A stretch of 64,000 nt of DNA, from assembly GCF_014191425.1 (NCBI RefSeq), contig NZ_JACHWP010000001.1:62001-126000 (forward strand), read 5' to 3'. Shown here one piece after another: positions 25,346 to 34,944 of the stretch. This stretch comes from Helcobacillus massiliensis (lineage in GTDB: Bacteria; Actinomycetota; Actinomycetes; Actinomycetales; Dermabacteraceae). A program made the translations under genes and the position numbers. The number at the start of each line of letters is the position of its first letter. Within the stretch, counting starts at the first letter, position 1. The notes under the pieces were generated by a model, which had not been told where the DNA came from, did no database searches, and worked only from the letters and a program-made list of their open reading frames with translations.

Positions 25346-26637
25346 TGCCCGACGACCAGAGCACCTCCGCCCGCACCGTCCCCACCATCGTCCGTCCCAC
25401 CAAGGACGAGCCGCTCGGCGACGTCCGCGGCAGCCTGAAGTCCGAAGTGGGGGCGTGGCTGCGCTCCCCCGCACTCGACTTCTTCGCCCTGCTCGTCATC
25501 GGGGGACTGCTCGTCCTCATCGGCCTGATCATGGTGCTGTCCAGCTCCTCGGTGGACGCCATCTCCAAGGGCCAGTCCGGGTACTCGGGGTTCCTCCGCC
25601 AGGGCGCGTACGCAGCCGTCGGCCTGGTCGCCCTGATCGTGGCGGTCGCGCTGCCGGCGCGGACCCTGCGCTCACCCGCGCTGCTGTGGGTGGTGCTGAT
25701 CGGTGCGATGGCGCTGCAGCTGCTGGTGTTCACCCCGCTGGGCATCAACATCAACGGCAACCGCAACTGGGTGAGGCTCGGGCCGGTCACCGGCCAGCCC
25801 GCTGAGTTCCTCAAGCTCGCGCTCGCGCTCTGGCTCGGCTCCATCCTCGCGGTCAAGCGCAAGCGCCTGCGGGACGTCAAACATCTGATGATCCCGCTGG
25901 CCCCCGTGGTGCTGCTGTGCCTCGGGCTCGTCCTCGCCGGCCGAGACCTCGGCACCGTCATGATGATGGCGTTCCTCGTGGCGGGCGCCCTGTGGGTGGC
26001 GGGGGTGCCGAAGCGCTGGTTCATGATCGGCGGCGGCATCGCCGTGGTCGGTGTGATCGCAGCGGCCGTCATGTCGCCGAACCGTATGGCGCGCATCGAC
26101 AACTGGCTGCACGGCGTCTGCGAAGGGGACTCCTGCTTCCAGGCGCAGAACGGCCTGGCCGCCATCGCCGAAGGCGGCTGGTGGGGTGTGGGCCTCGGAG
26201 CGTCCCGCCAGAAATGGGGCCGCATCCCGCACGCCGACAATGACTACATCTTCGCCGTCATCGGGGAGGAGTTCGGCCTGCTCGGCACCCTGTCCGTGCT
26301 CGCACTGTTCCTCCTGCTCGGTCTCGTCCTGTTCCGCATGACGAGCCGCCTGCGGGAACCGGCAGCGCAGATCACCATCGCCGGCATCTCCTGCTGGATC
26401 CTCGGCCAGGCACTGGTCAACATGATGGTGGTGGCGGGCCTGCTGCCGGTGCTCGGTGTGCCGCTGCCGTTCGTGTCCGCCGGCGGCTCCGCGCTCGTCG
26501 CATCCATGCTGGCGCTCGGGGTGCTGCTCAACTACGCCCGCTCCGAACCGGGCGCCGATGCCGCGCTGCGGGCCCGCGCGGGCCTGTCGAAGCGCTCCGG
26601 CTCCGTCATCTCATCCGGCCATTCATCCAGGAAGTGA
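25345..26637 (+). CDS. ftsW: Septal SEDS glycosyltransferase FtsW
   Basis: Ten-segment SEDS protein that polymerises lipid II at the septum together with FtsI. The conserved NRNWVRLGP loop, the PAEFLKLALALWL segment, AGRDLGTVMM and the C-terminal LPFVSAGGSALVA stretch are present. A 35-residue cytoplasmic N-terminal tail and a basic C-terminal tail flank the core. Length 430 is typical. ATG 25345 overlaps the murD stop. Confidence 0.96.
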   Translation: MPDDQSTSARTVPTIVRPTKDEPLGDVRGSLKSEVGAWLRSPALDFFALLVIGGLLVLIGLIMVLSSSSVDAISKGQSGYSGFLRQGAYAAVGLVALIVAVALPARTLRSPALLWVVLIGAMALQLLVFTPLGININGNRNWVRLGPVTGQPAEFLKLALALWLGSILAVKRKRLRDVKHLMIPLAPVVLLCLGLVLAGRDLGTVMMMAFLVAGALWVAGVPKRWFMIGGGIAVVGVIAAAVMSPNRMARIDNWLHGVCEGDSCFQAQNGLAAIAEGGWWGVGLGASRQKWGRIPHADNDYIFAVIGEEFGLLGTLSVLALFLLLGLVLFRMTSRLREPAAQITIAGISCWILGQALVNMMVVAGLLPVLGVPLPFVSAGGSALVASMLALGVLLNYARSEPGADAALRARAGLSKRSGSVISSGHSSRK

Positions 26638-26638
26638 C

Positions 26639-27718
26639 ATGACCACCACTCGCACCGTCCTCGTCGCCGGCGGCGGCTCCGCCGGGCACGTCTCCCCGAT
26701 GCTCGCCACCGCGGAAGCGCTGGTCCGCGACAACGACGACATCCGCGTGATCGCGCTCGGCACCGCCGCCGGGCTGGAAGCGGACCTCGTGCCCGATGCC
26801 GGGTTCGAGCTTCTGACCATCGACAAGGTGCCGTTCCCGCGCCGCCCCAACCTGGATGCGCTGCGCTTCCCGGGCCGACTCGCCGCGCAGATCCGCACGG
26901 TGCGGCGCCTGCTGCGCGAGCACGATGTCCGCGCCATCGCCGGGTTCGGAGGCTACGTGTGCCCGCCGGCGTACCTCGCCGGCGCCGCCGCCCGCATCCC
27001 GCTGATCATCCACGAGGCGAACAAGCGGCCCGGTCTCGCGAACCGGCTCGGGGCCCGCATCGCCCGCATCGTCGCCACCGCGTTCGAGGGCTCCACCCTG
27101 CCGAAGGCGGTCCGCATCGGCATGCCCATGCGCCGCGGCATCGCCCACCTGGACCGCGCGGCGCTGCGCGCTGAGGCACTCGAGCACTTCGGCCTCGCCC
27201 CGGACCGCCCCACGCTGCTCGTCACCGGCGGGTCCCTCGGTGCCCAGCGCCTCAACGCGGCGATCGGCGCCACCGCCCAGGAGATCGCGCAGACCGGTGC
27301 GCAGATCCTCCACATCACCGGCCGCGGCAAGTCGTTCCCCGTGGAAGCGGAGCACTACCGGCAGGTGGAGTACGTGACTCGGATGGAGCTGGCGTACGCC
27401 GCCGCGGACCTCGCCGTCACCCGTTCCGGCGCCGGAACGGTCAGCGAACTGACCGCGGTGGGCCTGCCCGCCGTGTACGTGCCGCTGCCGATCGGCAACG
27501 GGGAACAGGCGCTGAACGGGCAGGACGTGGTCGATGCGGGCGGCGCCCTCATGGTCCACGATGCCGACTTCACCGCCGACGCCGTCCGCTCCACGGTCAT
27601 CCCGCTGCTCGCCGATGACGCCCGCCGCACCGAGATGGCCCGCGCCGCCCGAGGCTTCGGCATCACCGACGCCGCTGAGGCCCTCGCCGACCTGATCCGA
27701 GGAGAGATCCGCCGATGA
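26639..27718 (+). CDS. murG: UDP-GlcNAc:lipid I transferase MurG
   Basis: Peripheral membrane GT28 glycosyltransferase that converts lipid I to lipid II. The N-terminal GGGSAGHVSPMLATAEAL loop is diagnostic, GFGGYVCPPAYLA and HEANKRPGLANR follow, and GGSLGAQRLN and the RSGAGTVSELTA/GNGEQALNGQ sugar-nucleotide site are intact. ATG 26639 lies one base after the ftsW stop and gives 359 residues. The stop overlaps murC by four bases. Confidence 0.97.
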   Translation: MTTTRTVLVAGGGSAGHVSPMLATAEALVRDNDDIRVIALGTAAGLEADLVPDAGFELLTIDKVPFPRRPNLDALRFPGRLAAQIRTVRRLLREHDVRAIAGFGGYVCPPAYLAGAAARIPLIIHEANKRPGLANRLGARIARIVATAFEGSTLPKAVRIGMPMRRGIAHLDRAALRAEALEHFGLAPDRPTLLVTGGSLGAQRLNAAIGATAQEIAQTGAQILHITGRGKSFPVEAEHYRQVEYVTRMELAYAAADLAVTRSGAGTVSELTAVGLPAVYVPLPIGNGEQALNGQDVVDAGGALMVHDADFTADAVRSTVIPLLADDARRTEMARAARGFGITDAAEALADLIRGEIRR

Positions 27719-29247
27719 GCACCGACTTCCTGGACACCCTGGAGCCGTTCGAGACGGGCACCCTGCATTCGATGCTGCAGCCGGGCGGCGTGGTCACCCA
27801 GCCGCACTGGCCGACGGATGCCGCCCCCTCCTCGATCCACGTGATCCGCATCGGCGGTGCCGGTATGAGCGCGGTCGCCCGCCTCGCCCTCGACGCGGGC
27901 CTGACCGTCACCGGGTCGGAATCGCAGGACGGGCAGTTCCTGCAGCCGCTGCGGGACCGGGGCGCCACCATCACCGTCGGGTTCGATGCCGACAACCTCA
28001 CCGCCGACACGGACCTCGTGGTCGTCTCCACCGCCGTCCGCGCGGACAATCCTGAAGTCCTCGCCGCCCGGGAAGCGGGTATCCCCGTGATCCACCGCGC
28101 CGCCGCGCTCGCGGGACTGCTCGGCACCCGTCGGCAGATCGCGGTGGCGGGCACGCACGGCAAGACGACCACCACCTCGATGGCGGTGATGGCGCTGCGG
28201 GCAGCGGGGGAGGACCCCGCCTGGGCGATCGGCGCGGCGGTCCCGCAGCTGGGTGCGAACGCCGGGTTCGGATCCACCGACACCGCTGTCATCGAAGCGG
28301 ATGAATCCGACGGCTCCCTGGTCGCGTTCAGCCCCGCCGCCGCGGTCATCACGAACTTCGAAGCGGACCACCTCGACTTCCACGGCACGGAGGAGAACCT
28401 CCGCGCGATCGTCTCGGCGTTCATCGCCCGACTCCATGACGGGGCACCGCTGATCGCCTGCGCCGACGATCCCGGCGCCCTCAGCCTCGCTGTGTCGGCC
28501 CGCGGGGCCGGTCATCGCGTCCTCACCTACGGGGAGCACCAGGACGCCGACTGGCGGATCCTCGAGGACCTCACCACCCCGGCGGGGGCGGCGGTCCGTC
28601 TCAGCCGGCCGACGGGGGCCGATGTGGAGCTGCGCCTCGCCGTGCCGGGGCGCCACAACATCCTCAACGCGACCGGTGCCCTGGTGGCCGCGGCGGAGCT
28701 CGGCTTCGAACCGGAGCAGGTGCTGGCCGGACTCGCGGAGTTCACCGGCGCCGCCCGCCGCTTCCAGCGCACCGCCACCATCGGCAGCATTGACGTCATC
28801 GACGACTACGCCCACCATCCCCGCGAAGTCGCCGCCACCATCGACGCCGCCCGGGACCTCGCCGGTGACCGGCCGGTGATCGCGGTGTTCCAGCCGCACC
28901 TGTTCTCCCGCACGAAGACGTTCGCCCGCGAGTTCGCAGACGCACTCGCCGGTGCGGATCAGCAGGTGCTGCTGCCGATCTACCCGGCCAGGGAGGACTT
29001 CGACCCGTCGATCCGTTCGGAGGATGTCGCTGCGCTCGTGCCCGGTGGTGCGGCGCGGGTCGTTGAGAAGGGCGAGCTGCCAGCAGCCGTTGCCGACCTG
29101 GTCGGCGGCACGGGCGGGGCGGTCGTCCTGATGATGGGCGCCGGTGACGTGGTCGAGGAGACCGCGGCTGTCGCCGATGCCCTGCGCGCCGTCGGCCGCG
29201 ACAGTTCCGACAGCACTGACAGCGCCGGTCAGGCCGACGGCCGCTGA
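27715..29247 (+). CDS. murC: UDP-MurNAc:L-alanine ligase MurC
   Basis: First ligase of stem-peptide synthesis. IRIGGAGMSAVARL is the UDP-binding loop (from about residue 43), GTHGKTTTTSM the ATP loop near 146, followed by EADESDGSLV and DDYAHHPREV. A 40-residue extension precedes the first domain, longer than in E. coli but consistent with the start overlapping murG by ATGA. The Ser/Asp-rich C-terminal tail is low-complexity. ftsQ begins on its last base. Confidence 0.96.
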   Translation: MSTDFLDTLEPFETGTLHSMLQPGGVVTQPHWPTDAAPSSIHVIRIGGAGMSAVARLALDAGLTVTGSESQDGQFLQPLRDRGATITVGFDADNLTADTDLVVVSTAVRADNPEVLAAREAGIPVIHRAAALAGLLGTRRQIAVAGTHGKTTTTSMAVMALRAAGEDPAWAIGAAVPQLGANAGFGSTDTAVIEADESDGSLVAFSPAAAVITNFEADHLDFHGTEENLRAIVSAFIARLHDGAPLIACADDPGALSLAVSARGAGHRVLTYGEHQDADWRILEDLTTPAGAAVRLSRPTGADVELRLAVPGRHNILNATGALVAAAELGFEPEQVLAGLAEFTGAARRFQRTATIGSIDVIDDYAHHPREVAATIDAARDLAGDRPVIAVFQPHLFSRTKTFAREFADALAGADQQVLLPIYPAREDFDPSIRSEDVAALVPGGAARVVEKGELPAAVADLVGGTGGAVVLMMGAGDVVEETAAVADALRAVGRDSSDSTDSAGQADGR

Positions 29248-30218
29248 TGAAGCAGCCCCGGATCCGCCGCCCCAGCGGAGCGCCCCACACACCGCGGCGC
29301 CCCGTCGACGACCAGCACCCGTCGGCCTCCGGATCGCACGCCGCCCCGGACCCTGCTGACTCGCAGCAGCGCGACCAGGTCGGCTCCGAGGTGGAGCGGC
29401 AGGAGGAGCCCACCACCCTCGCCCGCCGCTCCGGCTCCTCCCGCGTGGTCGACGCCCGCGACCGGTTCGCCTCCACCCACCGAGACGACGCCGGCGGCCG
29501 CGGCGGACTGCTGTCGCGCCTGCGCCCCCGGCCCTGGCAGCGCAGCCGCCGCCCCATCGTCATCACCCTGCTCATCGCCGGTGTGCTGCTCGTGGCGGCA
29601 CTGGCCGCGCTGCTGTTCATGCCGCAGTTCAAGCTCGAGGAGACCACGGTCACCGGCACCGGGTACGTCTCCGAGGAGTCCATCACACAGGTCACAGGCC
29701 CGCAGATGGGCCGATCGATCCTGCTGGCCGACACCTCCGGCGCGGCCGACGAGATCGCGACGATCCCCGGCGTGAAGGACGCCGAAGTGGACCGCGCCTG
29801 GCCGAACCGGCTGCGCGTCACCGTGACGGAGCGCGAACCAGCCGCTGTGGTGAAGAACGGCTCCGCCACCCACGTGGTCGACCTCGACGGCGTCGTCCTG
29901 CCCAAGGCGTCCGCGCAGGGGAAGTCTCTGCGCACCCTGACGGTGAAGGGCGAGGCGATCGATCCGGAGCGCACGCAGGAGGCGCTGATGGCCACCCTCA
30001 CCACCATCGACCCGGCGCTGCTCAAGCAGGTGACGGGGATCGAGGCGAGCACGCCGTCGAACGTGACGGTGAAGATCACCACGGACAGCGGCCCCAAGAC
30101 CATCATCTGGGGCACCGCGGAGGACGGCGAACTGAAGTCGAAGGTGGTGCAGGCCCTGCTGAAGCAGCCCGGATCCACGATCGACGTCTCCGCCCCGCAC
30201 TCACCGACCACCCGCTGA
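29247..30218 (+). CDS. ftsQ: Cell-division protein FtsQ
   Basis: Bitopic division protein that scaffolds FtsL/FtsB. A roughly 100-residue disordered cytoplasmic region rich in Pro/Arg/Ser precedes one membrane helix (about 104-127). Then come a POTRA domain beginning KLEETTVTGTGYVSEESI and the FtsQ domain with AWPNRLRVTVTEREPAAVV. The 323-residue length is normal for actinobacteria. It is the last gene of the tightly overlapping block, with ftsZ under its own promoter after a 180-base gap. Confidence 0.94.
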   Translation: MKQPRIRRPSGAPHTPRRPVDDQHPSASGSHAAPDPADSQQRDQVGSEVERQEEPTTLARRSGSSRVVDARDRFASTHRDDAGGRGGLLSRLRPRPWQRSRRPIVITLLIAGVLLVAALAALLFMPQFKLEETTVTGTGYVSEESITQVTGPQMGRSILLADTSGAADEIATIPGVKDAEVDRAWPNRLRVTVTEREPAAVVKNGSATHVVDLDGVVLPKASAQGKSLRTLTVKGEAIDPERTQEALMATLTTIDPALLKQVTGIEASTPSNVTVKITTDSGPKTIIWGTAEDGELKSKVVQALLKQPGSTIDVSAPHSPTTR

Positions 30219-30224
30219 CACCGG

Positions 30225-30252
30225 CCGGCGCGCCCTGTGGAGGGCGGGCCGG
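30225..30252 (+). terminator. GC-rich hairpin after ftsQ
   Basis: CCGGCGCGCCCT (30225-30236) pairs with AGGGCGGGCCGG (30241-30252) with one mismatch around a 4-base loop. No T-run follows, so it is more likely a partial terminator or mRNA-end stabiliser than a full stop. Confidence 0.4.
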
Positions 30253-30287
30253 CAGAGAACTGCTGTCAGACACGCATGCGAGAGTTG

Positions 30288-30316
30288 TTGCACTCACCTC
30301 GGCGGCAACTTAGCGT
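30288..30316 (+). promoter_or_regulatory. ftsZ promoter
   Basis: TTGCAC (30288-30293), a 17-base spacer and TAGCGT (30311-30316) lie in the ftsQ-ftsZ gap. A start near 30323 would give a leader of about 79 bases to the chosen ftsZ start. Confidence 0.55.
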
Positions 30317-30401
30317 CGACAGTACGAAGAACGCAGCTGATTCCTCGACCTCAACTGGAGGTTGAGGGTTGAGAACCTCGGACGAAAGCAGGACCAACCC
30401 C

Positions 30402-31889
30402 GTGGACGGATCCCAGAACTACCTCGCAGTCATCAAAGTCGTCGGCATCGGCGGCGGCGGTGTCAACGCCGTGAACCGCATGATCGAATCCGGCCTGAAG
30501 GGCGTGGAGTTCATTGCGATCAACACCGACGCCCAGGCCCTGCTGATGTCGGACGCCGACGTCAAGCTCGACGTCGGCAAGGAGCTCACCCGCGGCCTCG
30601 GCGCCGGCGCCGACCCCGAAGTGGGTCGCCGCGCTGCGGAGGACCACAAGGAGGAGATCCAGGAAGCGCTCAAGGGCGCGGACATGGTCTTCGTGACCGC
30701 CGGCGAGGGCGGCGGCACCGGCACCGGCGGCGCCCCGGTCGTGGCATCCATCGCCCGCGAGATCGGCGCGCTGACCATCGGTGTGGTCACCCGTCCGTTC
30801 ACCTTTGAGGGCCGCCGCCGCTCTACCCAGGCCGAGTCCGGCATCGAGACGCTGCAGGCTGAGGTCGACACCCTCATCACCATCCCGAACGACAAGCTGC
30901 TGCAGATCGCGGATGCCAAGATCTCCATGCTGGACGCGTTCAAGCACGCCGACCAGGTGCTGCTGCAGGGCGTCTCCGGCATCACCGACCTGATCACCAC
31001 CCCGGGCCTGATCAACCTCGACTTCGCGGACGTCAAGTCCGTCATGCAGGACGCCGGCACCGCCCTCATGGGCATCGGCTCCGCCCGGGGCGACGACCGT
31101 GCTCTGCAGGCCGCTGAGCTCGCCGTCTCCAGCCCCCTGCTGGAGGCCTCGATCGACGGCGCCTACGGCGTGCTGCTCTCCATCCAGGGCGGGACCGACC
31201 TCGGCCTCGTCGAGGTGTCCGAGGCCGCGCGCCTCATCCAGGAGGCCGCGCACCCGGATGCGAACATCATCTTCGGCTCCGTGATCGACGACGCCCTCGG
31301 CGACGAGGTCCGTGTGACCGTCATCGCCGCAGGCTTCGAACCGAAGGGTGCGAAGAAGCAGGCCGACGAGGCCCGCGCCCAGCAGCAGGCGGGCCGTGTG
31401 CCGTCCTCCGGCGGCTACGGATCCTCGGCCGCGGGCGGCTACGGCCAGTCCCGCCCCGCCGCTCAGCCGGCGCAGCCCTCGCGCTACGCCCAGCAGTCCG
31501 GGGGCTACACCCAGCCCTCCACCCAGTACGGCTCCTCCGAGCAGTTCAGCCAGCCGTCCGCGCAGGGCGACTACGCACAGGACCGTCAGCAGGACCAGCA
31601 GAGCAGTGCGTCGCAGTACGAGCAGCAGGGTCAGCAGAACCAGTTCGCTCAGTCGGCTCCGTCGGCTCCCGCGGCGTACGTACCCTCCGCGTCCCCGCAG
31701 AACCGCATGGAGTCGGACTCCGTGGACCGCGACGATGAGACCGACCAGGACCAGCAGCACAGCAGCCCCTACTCGTCGGGCCCCTCGCGTGCGCAGGAGC
31801 AGCAGAAGCGCCAGCCGTCCGTCCCCACCATCGACGAGCAGCCGCGCCGCAGCGACGACGACCTGGACATCCCCGACTTCCTGAAGTGA
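30402..31889 (+). CDS. ftsZ: Cell-division tubulin homologue FtsZ
   Basis: GTPase that polymerises into the Z-ring. [20 protein letters not shown] opens the fold, the tubulin signature [10 protein letters not shown] lies near residue 105 and the T7-loop region NLDFADV near 203. The core ends near 317. A roughly 160-residue Gln/Ser/Tyr/Gly-rich linker follows, then the C-terminal peptide [10 protein letters not shown] that docks SepF and FtsW. GTG 30402 matches the usual short N-terminus and has AGGA eight bases upstream. TTG 30369, seven bases after GGAGG, would add 11 residues and is the alternative. The linker is unusually glutamine-rich. Confidence 0.96.
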   Translation: MDGSQNYLAVIKVVGIGGGGVNAVNRMIESGLKGVEFIAINTDAQALLMSDADVKLDVGKELTRGLGAGADPEVGRRAAEDHKEEIQEALKGADMVFVTAGEGGGTGTGGAPVVASIAREIGALTIGVVTRPFTFEGRRRSTQAESGIETLQAEVDTLITIPNDKLLQIADAKISMLDAFKHADQVLLQGVSGITDLITTPGLINLDFADVKSVMQDAGTALMGIGSARGDDRALQAAELAVSSPLLEASIDGAYGVLLSIQGGTDLGLVEVSEAARLIQEAAHPDANIIFGSVIDDALGDEVRVTVIAAGFEPKGAKKQADEARAQQQAGRVPSSGGYGSSAAGGYGQSRPAAQPAQPSRYAQQSGGYTQPSTQYGSSEQFSQPSAQGDYAQDRQQDQQSSASQYEQQGQQNQFAQSAPSAPAAYVPSASPQNRMESDSVDRDDETDQDQQHSSPYSSGPSRAQEQQKRQPSVPTIDEQPRRSDDDLDIPDFLK

Positions 31890-31902
31890 GGATCGTCCAC
31901 CA

Positions 31903-32676
31903 GTGACGACACCTGATCAGCCGTGGGCGCGGAGACCGGCCATTCCCGGACTCCGCGCCCTCGTCACGACCGTGCACGCCGGCAACCTCGCGCTCCACGC
32001 CGGGGCAGACCCGGGGGGCGCCCGCGCCGCCCGTGCCCGCCTGGAGGAGAGGATCGGCCGACGGGTGCTGTTCGTCAGCCAGATCCATTCTCCGCGCGTG
32101 GTCCGCATCGACCGCACCACCGACCTCGACGCCTTCGCCGCGGACCCGCCCGAGTGCGACGCCCTGGTCACCGCCCGCGATGACGTCGCGCTGGCGATGA
32201 TGGTCGCGGACTGCATGCCGATCGCGTTCGCCGACCCCGATGCCGGTGTCGTCGGCGCAGCGCATGCGGGCCGCCGGGGCCTGCTCGACGGGGTCATCCA
32301 GAACACGGTGGCCGCCATGACCGACCTGGGAGCCCGGCCCGAGCGGATCCGCGCATCCGTTGGCCCATCGATCTGCGGCCGCTGCTACGAAGTGCCCGCG
32401 GACATGCTCGAGGAGGCGGTGCGCTCGAACCCCGCTGCGAGCGGCGAGACGCGGTGGGGGACGCCCGCTGTGGATCTGCAGTCCGGGGCGCGCTGGGCGC
32501 TGGAGCAGGCGGGGATCAGGGACGAGCACATGGAGCTGCCGACGGTGTGCACCCTGGAGGACGAGGACTTCTTCTCGCACCGCCGTTCGAGTGCGTCGGG
32601 ACGGTTCGCGACCGCGGTGTGGCGGGACGGTTCAGCGGAGAATCCCGATTCTGCGCGACACGCCGCACAGCGATGA
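31903..32676 (+). CDS. pgeF: Laccase-domain purine nucleoside phosphorylase / peptidoglycan editing factor
   Basis: Member of the YfiH/YlmD/LACC1 family. Homologues phosphorolyse purine nucleosides, and E. coli YfiH (PgeF) corrects peptidoglycan precursor composition. Metal ligands are visible in FVSQIHSPRV (His), VADCMPIAF (Cys) and GAAHAGRRGLLDGV (His), with the GPSICGRCYEV loop after them. The 257-residue length fits. It starts 13 bases after ftsZ, the conserved position in actinobacterial clusters. The PLP protein gene yggS that often follows is absent here. Confidence 0.92.
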   Translation: MTTPDQPWARRPAIPGLRALVTTVHAGNLALHAGADPGGARAARARLEERIGRRVLFVSQIHSPRVVRIDRTTDLDAFAADPPECDALVTARDDVALAMMVADCMPIAFADPDAGVVGAAHAGRRGLLDGVIQNTVAAMTDLGARPERIRASVGPSICGRCYEVPADMLEEAVRSNPAASGETRWGTPAVDLQSGARWALEQAGIRDEHMELPTVCTLEDEDFFSHRRSSASGRFATAVWRDGSAENPDSARHAAQR

Positions 32677-32773
32677 GGCGGCGCTCATGTCACTCATGTA
32701 ATTTTCATGGTGGACCCACTGCACTCCCGTGCTTCCCCACGGGTCGTCACTTCGCGATGAGGGAGAGTAAAGA

Positions 32774-33277
32774 ATGAGCGCAATGCGCAAGGCCATGGTG
32801 TACCTGGGGTTGGCCGACCAGACCGACGACGACCAGTACTACTACGATGACCTGGACTCCGCGGACCAGCAGCGACCGGCACCGGTGGCGGCCCGCGCGG
32901 TTGAGAACGACAAGGAACCCCTCGAGCGGGAGGCTCACGTGACCCCGATCCGTCAGCGCCAGCAGAACATCGTCTCCGTGGCGCCCTCCGCCGCGCCGGA
33001 CGCCATGCAGCGCATCACCACGATCCACCCGCGCTCGTACAACGACGCCAAGAGCATCGGCGAGTCCTTCCGCGACGGCGTCCCGGTGATCCTGAACCTG
33101 TCCGACATGGACGAGGCCGATGCCAAGCGCATGGTCGACTTCTCCGCCGGTCTCGTGTTCGGTCTGCGCGGCTCCATCGAGCGCGTCACCAACAAGGTGT
33201 TCCTGCTCTCGCCCGAGTTCATCCAGGTCGATGGTGACGCCAAGGGCGAAGAGAACACGTTCTACAACCAGAGCTGA
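32774..33277 (+). CDS. sepF: Z-ring anchor SepF
   Basis: Membrane anchor of FtsZ, essential in actinobacteria because FtsA is missing. The N-terminal amphipathic segment MSAMRKAMVYLGLA would bind the membrane, an acidic Tyr/Asp-rich linker follows, and the SepF core starts near residue 80 (ITTIHPRSYNDAKSIGESFRDGVPVILNL), ending with VFLLSPEFIQV. Length 167. The ribosome binding site is GAGGGAG. The gap to pgeF holds a small CCCGTG/CACGGG hairpin. Confidence 0.95.
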   Translation: MSAMRKAMVYLGLADQTDDDQYYYDDLDSADQQRPAPVAARAVENDKEPLEREAHVTPIRQRQQNIVSVAPSAAPDAMQRITTIHPRSYNDAKSIGESFRDGVPVILNLSDMDEADAKRMVDFSAGLVFGLRGSIERVTNKVFLLSPEFIQVDGDAKGEENTFYNQS

Positions 33278-33282
33278 GGGAC

Positions 33283-33582
33283 GTGACCACACTCCTCGGG
33301 CTGCTGTTCCTGGCGGTCTTCGTCTTTCGCACGCTGCTGATCGTCCGCATCGTGCTGGAGATCATTCAGTCGTATTCCCGCGGATTCCGGCCGCACGGCA
33401 TCGTCCTGGTCCTGTTCGAAGTGGTGTACACGGTGACCGACCCGCCGGTGAAGGCGCTGCGCAAGGTGATTCCACCGCTGCGGCTGGGGCAGGTGTCGCT
33501 GGACCTGAGCGTGCTGGTGCTGTTCATCGCGTGCATGCTCGCCGAAGGCGCGCTGACCGGCCTGATCACCTCCGCCGCCTGA
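33283..33582 (+). CDS. YggT-family membrane protein
   Basis: A 99-residue protein with two membrane segments (about 1-28 and 70-95) joined by a loop containing the family pattern TDPPVKALRKVIPP. YggT proteins sit next to sepF and divIVA in many Gram-positives, but their biochemical role is unsettled. GTG start, five bases after sepF. Confidence 0.92.
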   Translation: MTTLLGLLFLAVFVFRTLLIVRIVLEIIQSYSRGFRPHGIVLVLFEVVYTVTDPPVKALRKVIPPLRLGQVSLDLSVLVLFIACMLAEGALTGLITSAA

Positions 33583-33661
33583 TTCATGGGCCGACGGATT
33601 CAGGATTGACCAGATACTCTGTTCCCAAACCGATCTACTAGTCGAATGAGAAGGTGACCCC

Positions 33662-34312
33662 ATGGCTCTGATGCCAGAGGATCTTGAGGAGAAGCGCTTC
33701 ACCCCGGTTCGCTTCACCGAGGGCTACGACATGGACGAGGTGGACAACTACCTCGACCATGACGTCATTCCGCGTCTGAAGGAGCTCATCGAGGAGAACG
33801 AGCGCCTGAAGTCCCAGCTGGATGAGGCGCACAACCGGGTCTCCGAGCTCGAGTCCCGCGCCTCCGCCGCGCCGGCCGTGGACACCGCCTCCGAGACCGT
33901 CGTCGAGGAGGAGCAGGACACCGTCGCCGCTCCCGTGGCTGAGGAGCCCACCGAGGACACCGCCGCCGCGATGGCCGGCCCGGCCGCCTCCGGCACTTCC
34001 GACGCCGCCGGTCTCATCGCCCTCGCGCAGCGCCTGCACGACGAGCACGTCGCCAACGGCGAGTCCGAGCGCGACCGCCTCATCTCCGAGGCCGAGTCCG
34101 AGCACAAGCGCATCATCGATGAGGCGAACGAAACCTCCCGCACCACGCTGGAGAGCCTCGAGACCCAGAAGGCCGAGCTGGAGCAGGAGATCGAGGGTCT
34201 GCGCACCTTCGAGCGCGACTACCGCAGCCGCCTGCGCCGCTACCTCGAGAACCAGCTCCAGGATCTCGACACCAGCGAGACCCAGGAGTCGTCGGCCAGC
34301 CGAGGCCTGTGA
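33662..34312 (+). CDS. divIVA: Polar growth protein DivIVA/Wag31
   Basis: Coiled-coil scaffold that marks negatively curved membrane and directs polar or septal wall growth in actinobacteria. The N-terminal DivIVA domain starts LMPEDLEEKRFTPVRFTEGYDMDEVDNYLD and continues as a coiled coil to about residue 62. A disordered Ala/Glu/Thr-rich linker (about 66-115) leads to a second coiled coil (about 120-195). Length 216 is short to normal. TTGACC at 33606 may be the -35 of its promoter. Its stop overlaps lspA by four bases. Confidence 0.95.
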   Translation: MALMPEDLEEKRFTPVRFTEGYDMDEVDNYLDHDVIPRLKELIEENERLKSQLDEAHNRVSELESRASAAPAVDTASETVVEEEQDTVAAPVAEEPTEDTAAAMAGPAASGTSDAAGLIALAQRLHDEHVANGESERDRLISEAESEHKRIIDEANETSRTTLESLETQKAELEQEIEGLRTFERDYRSRLRRYLENQLQDLDTSETQESSASRGL

Positions 34313-34944
34313 CCTCCCCCTCTGAGCAGCGCGGAAGCGCCGGGCAGCCCCAGCGGGCACCCGGCGCTTCGCGTCGTTGGCCGTCGGTTCTGCTCGCCCT
34401 GACCATCGGCGCAGCCGCGCTCATCGCGGACCTCGCCTCGAAGGCGTGGGCGGAGCGCACCCTGGCGCTGGGGGAGACCCGGCCGCTGGTGGGTGACCTG
34501 CTGCAGCTGCGCCTGATCTACAACAGCGGCGCCGCGTTCTCCCTCGGCTCCTCCGTCACCCCCATCATCACGGTCGTGCAGATCCTGATCTGCGTGGCGG
34601 TCCTCGGTTGGGTGCTGGTGAAGCTCGCCGACTGGCGCTGGGCGATCGCGCTCGGTCTGCTGGCCGGTGGGGCGCTCGGCAACATCCATGACCGCCTGCT
34701 GCGGGCCCCGAAGCCGCTGTACGGCGAGGTGGTGGACTTCGTCGAACTGCCGCATTGGCCGATCTTCAACATCGCGGACACCGCTGTGGTGACCGCGGCG
34801 GTCCTCATCGTGCTGCTGACCCTGTTCGGCGTCACCTCCGACGGCAGCGTGCTGGAGAAGGACGCTGACGGCAGCAGCGGCGCAGCGACCGGTGAGGACA
34901 GCGCCCCGTCCGGCTGCACCGCTGACGGTGAGGAGGTGCGATGA
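34309..34944 (+). CDS. lspA: Lipoprotein signal peptidase LspA
   Basis: Aspartic signal peptidase II that cleaves prolipoproteins after lipidation. Four membrane segments lie between residues 25 and 175. The catalytic aspartates are in GNIHDRLL and FNIADTAV, and the conserved NSGAAFSLG loop is present. The protein has an extra acidic C-terminal tail of about 35 residues. GTG overlaps the divIVA stop, and its own stop overlaps rluD, the classic lspA-rluD pair. Confidence 0.96.
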   Translation: MTSPSEQRGSAGQPQRAPGASRRWPSVLLALTIGAAALIADLASKAWAERTLALGETRPLVGDLLQLRLIYNSGAAFSLGSSVTPIITVVQILICVAVLGWVLVKLADWRWAIALGLLAGGALGNIHDRLLRAPKPLYGEVVDFVELPHWPIFNIADTAVVTAAVLIVLLTLFGVTSDGSVLEKDADGSSGAATGEDSAPSGCTADGEEVR

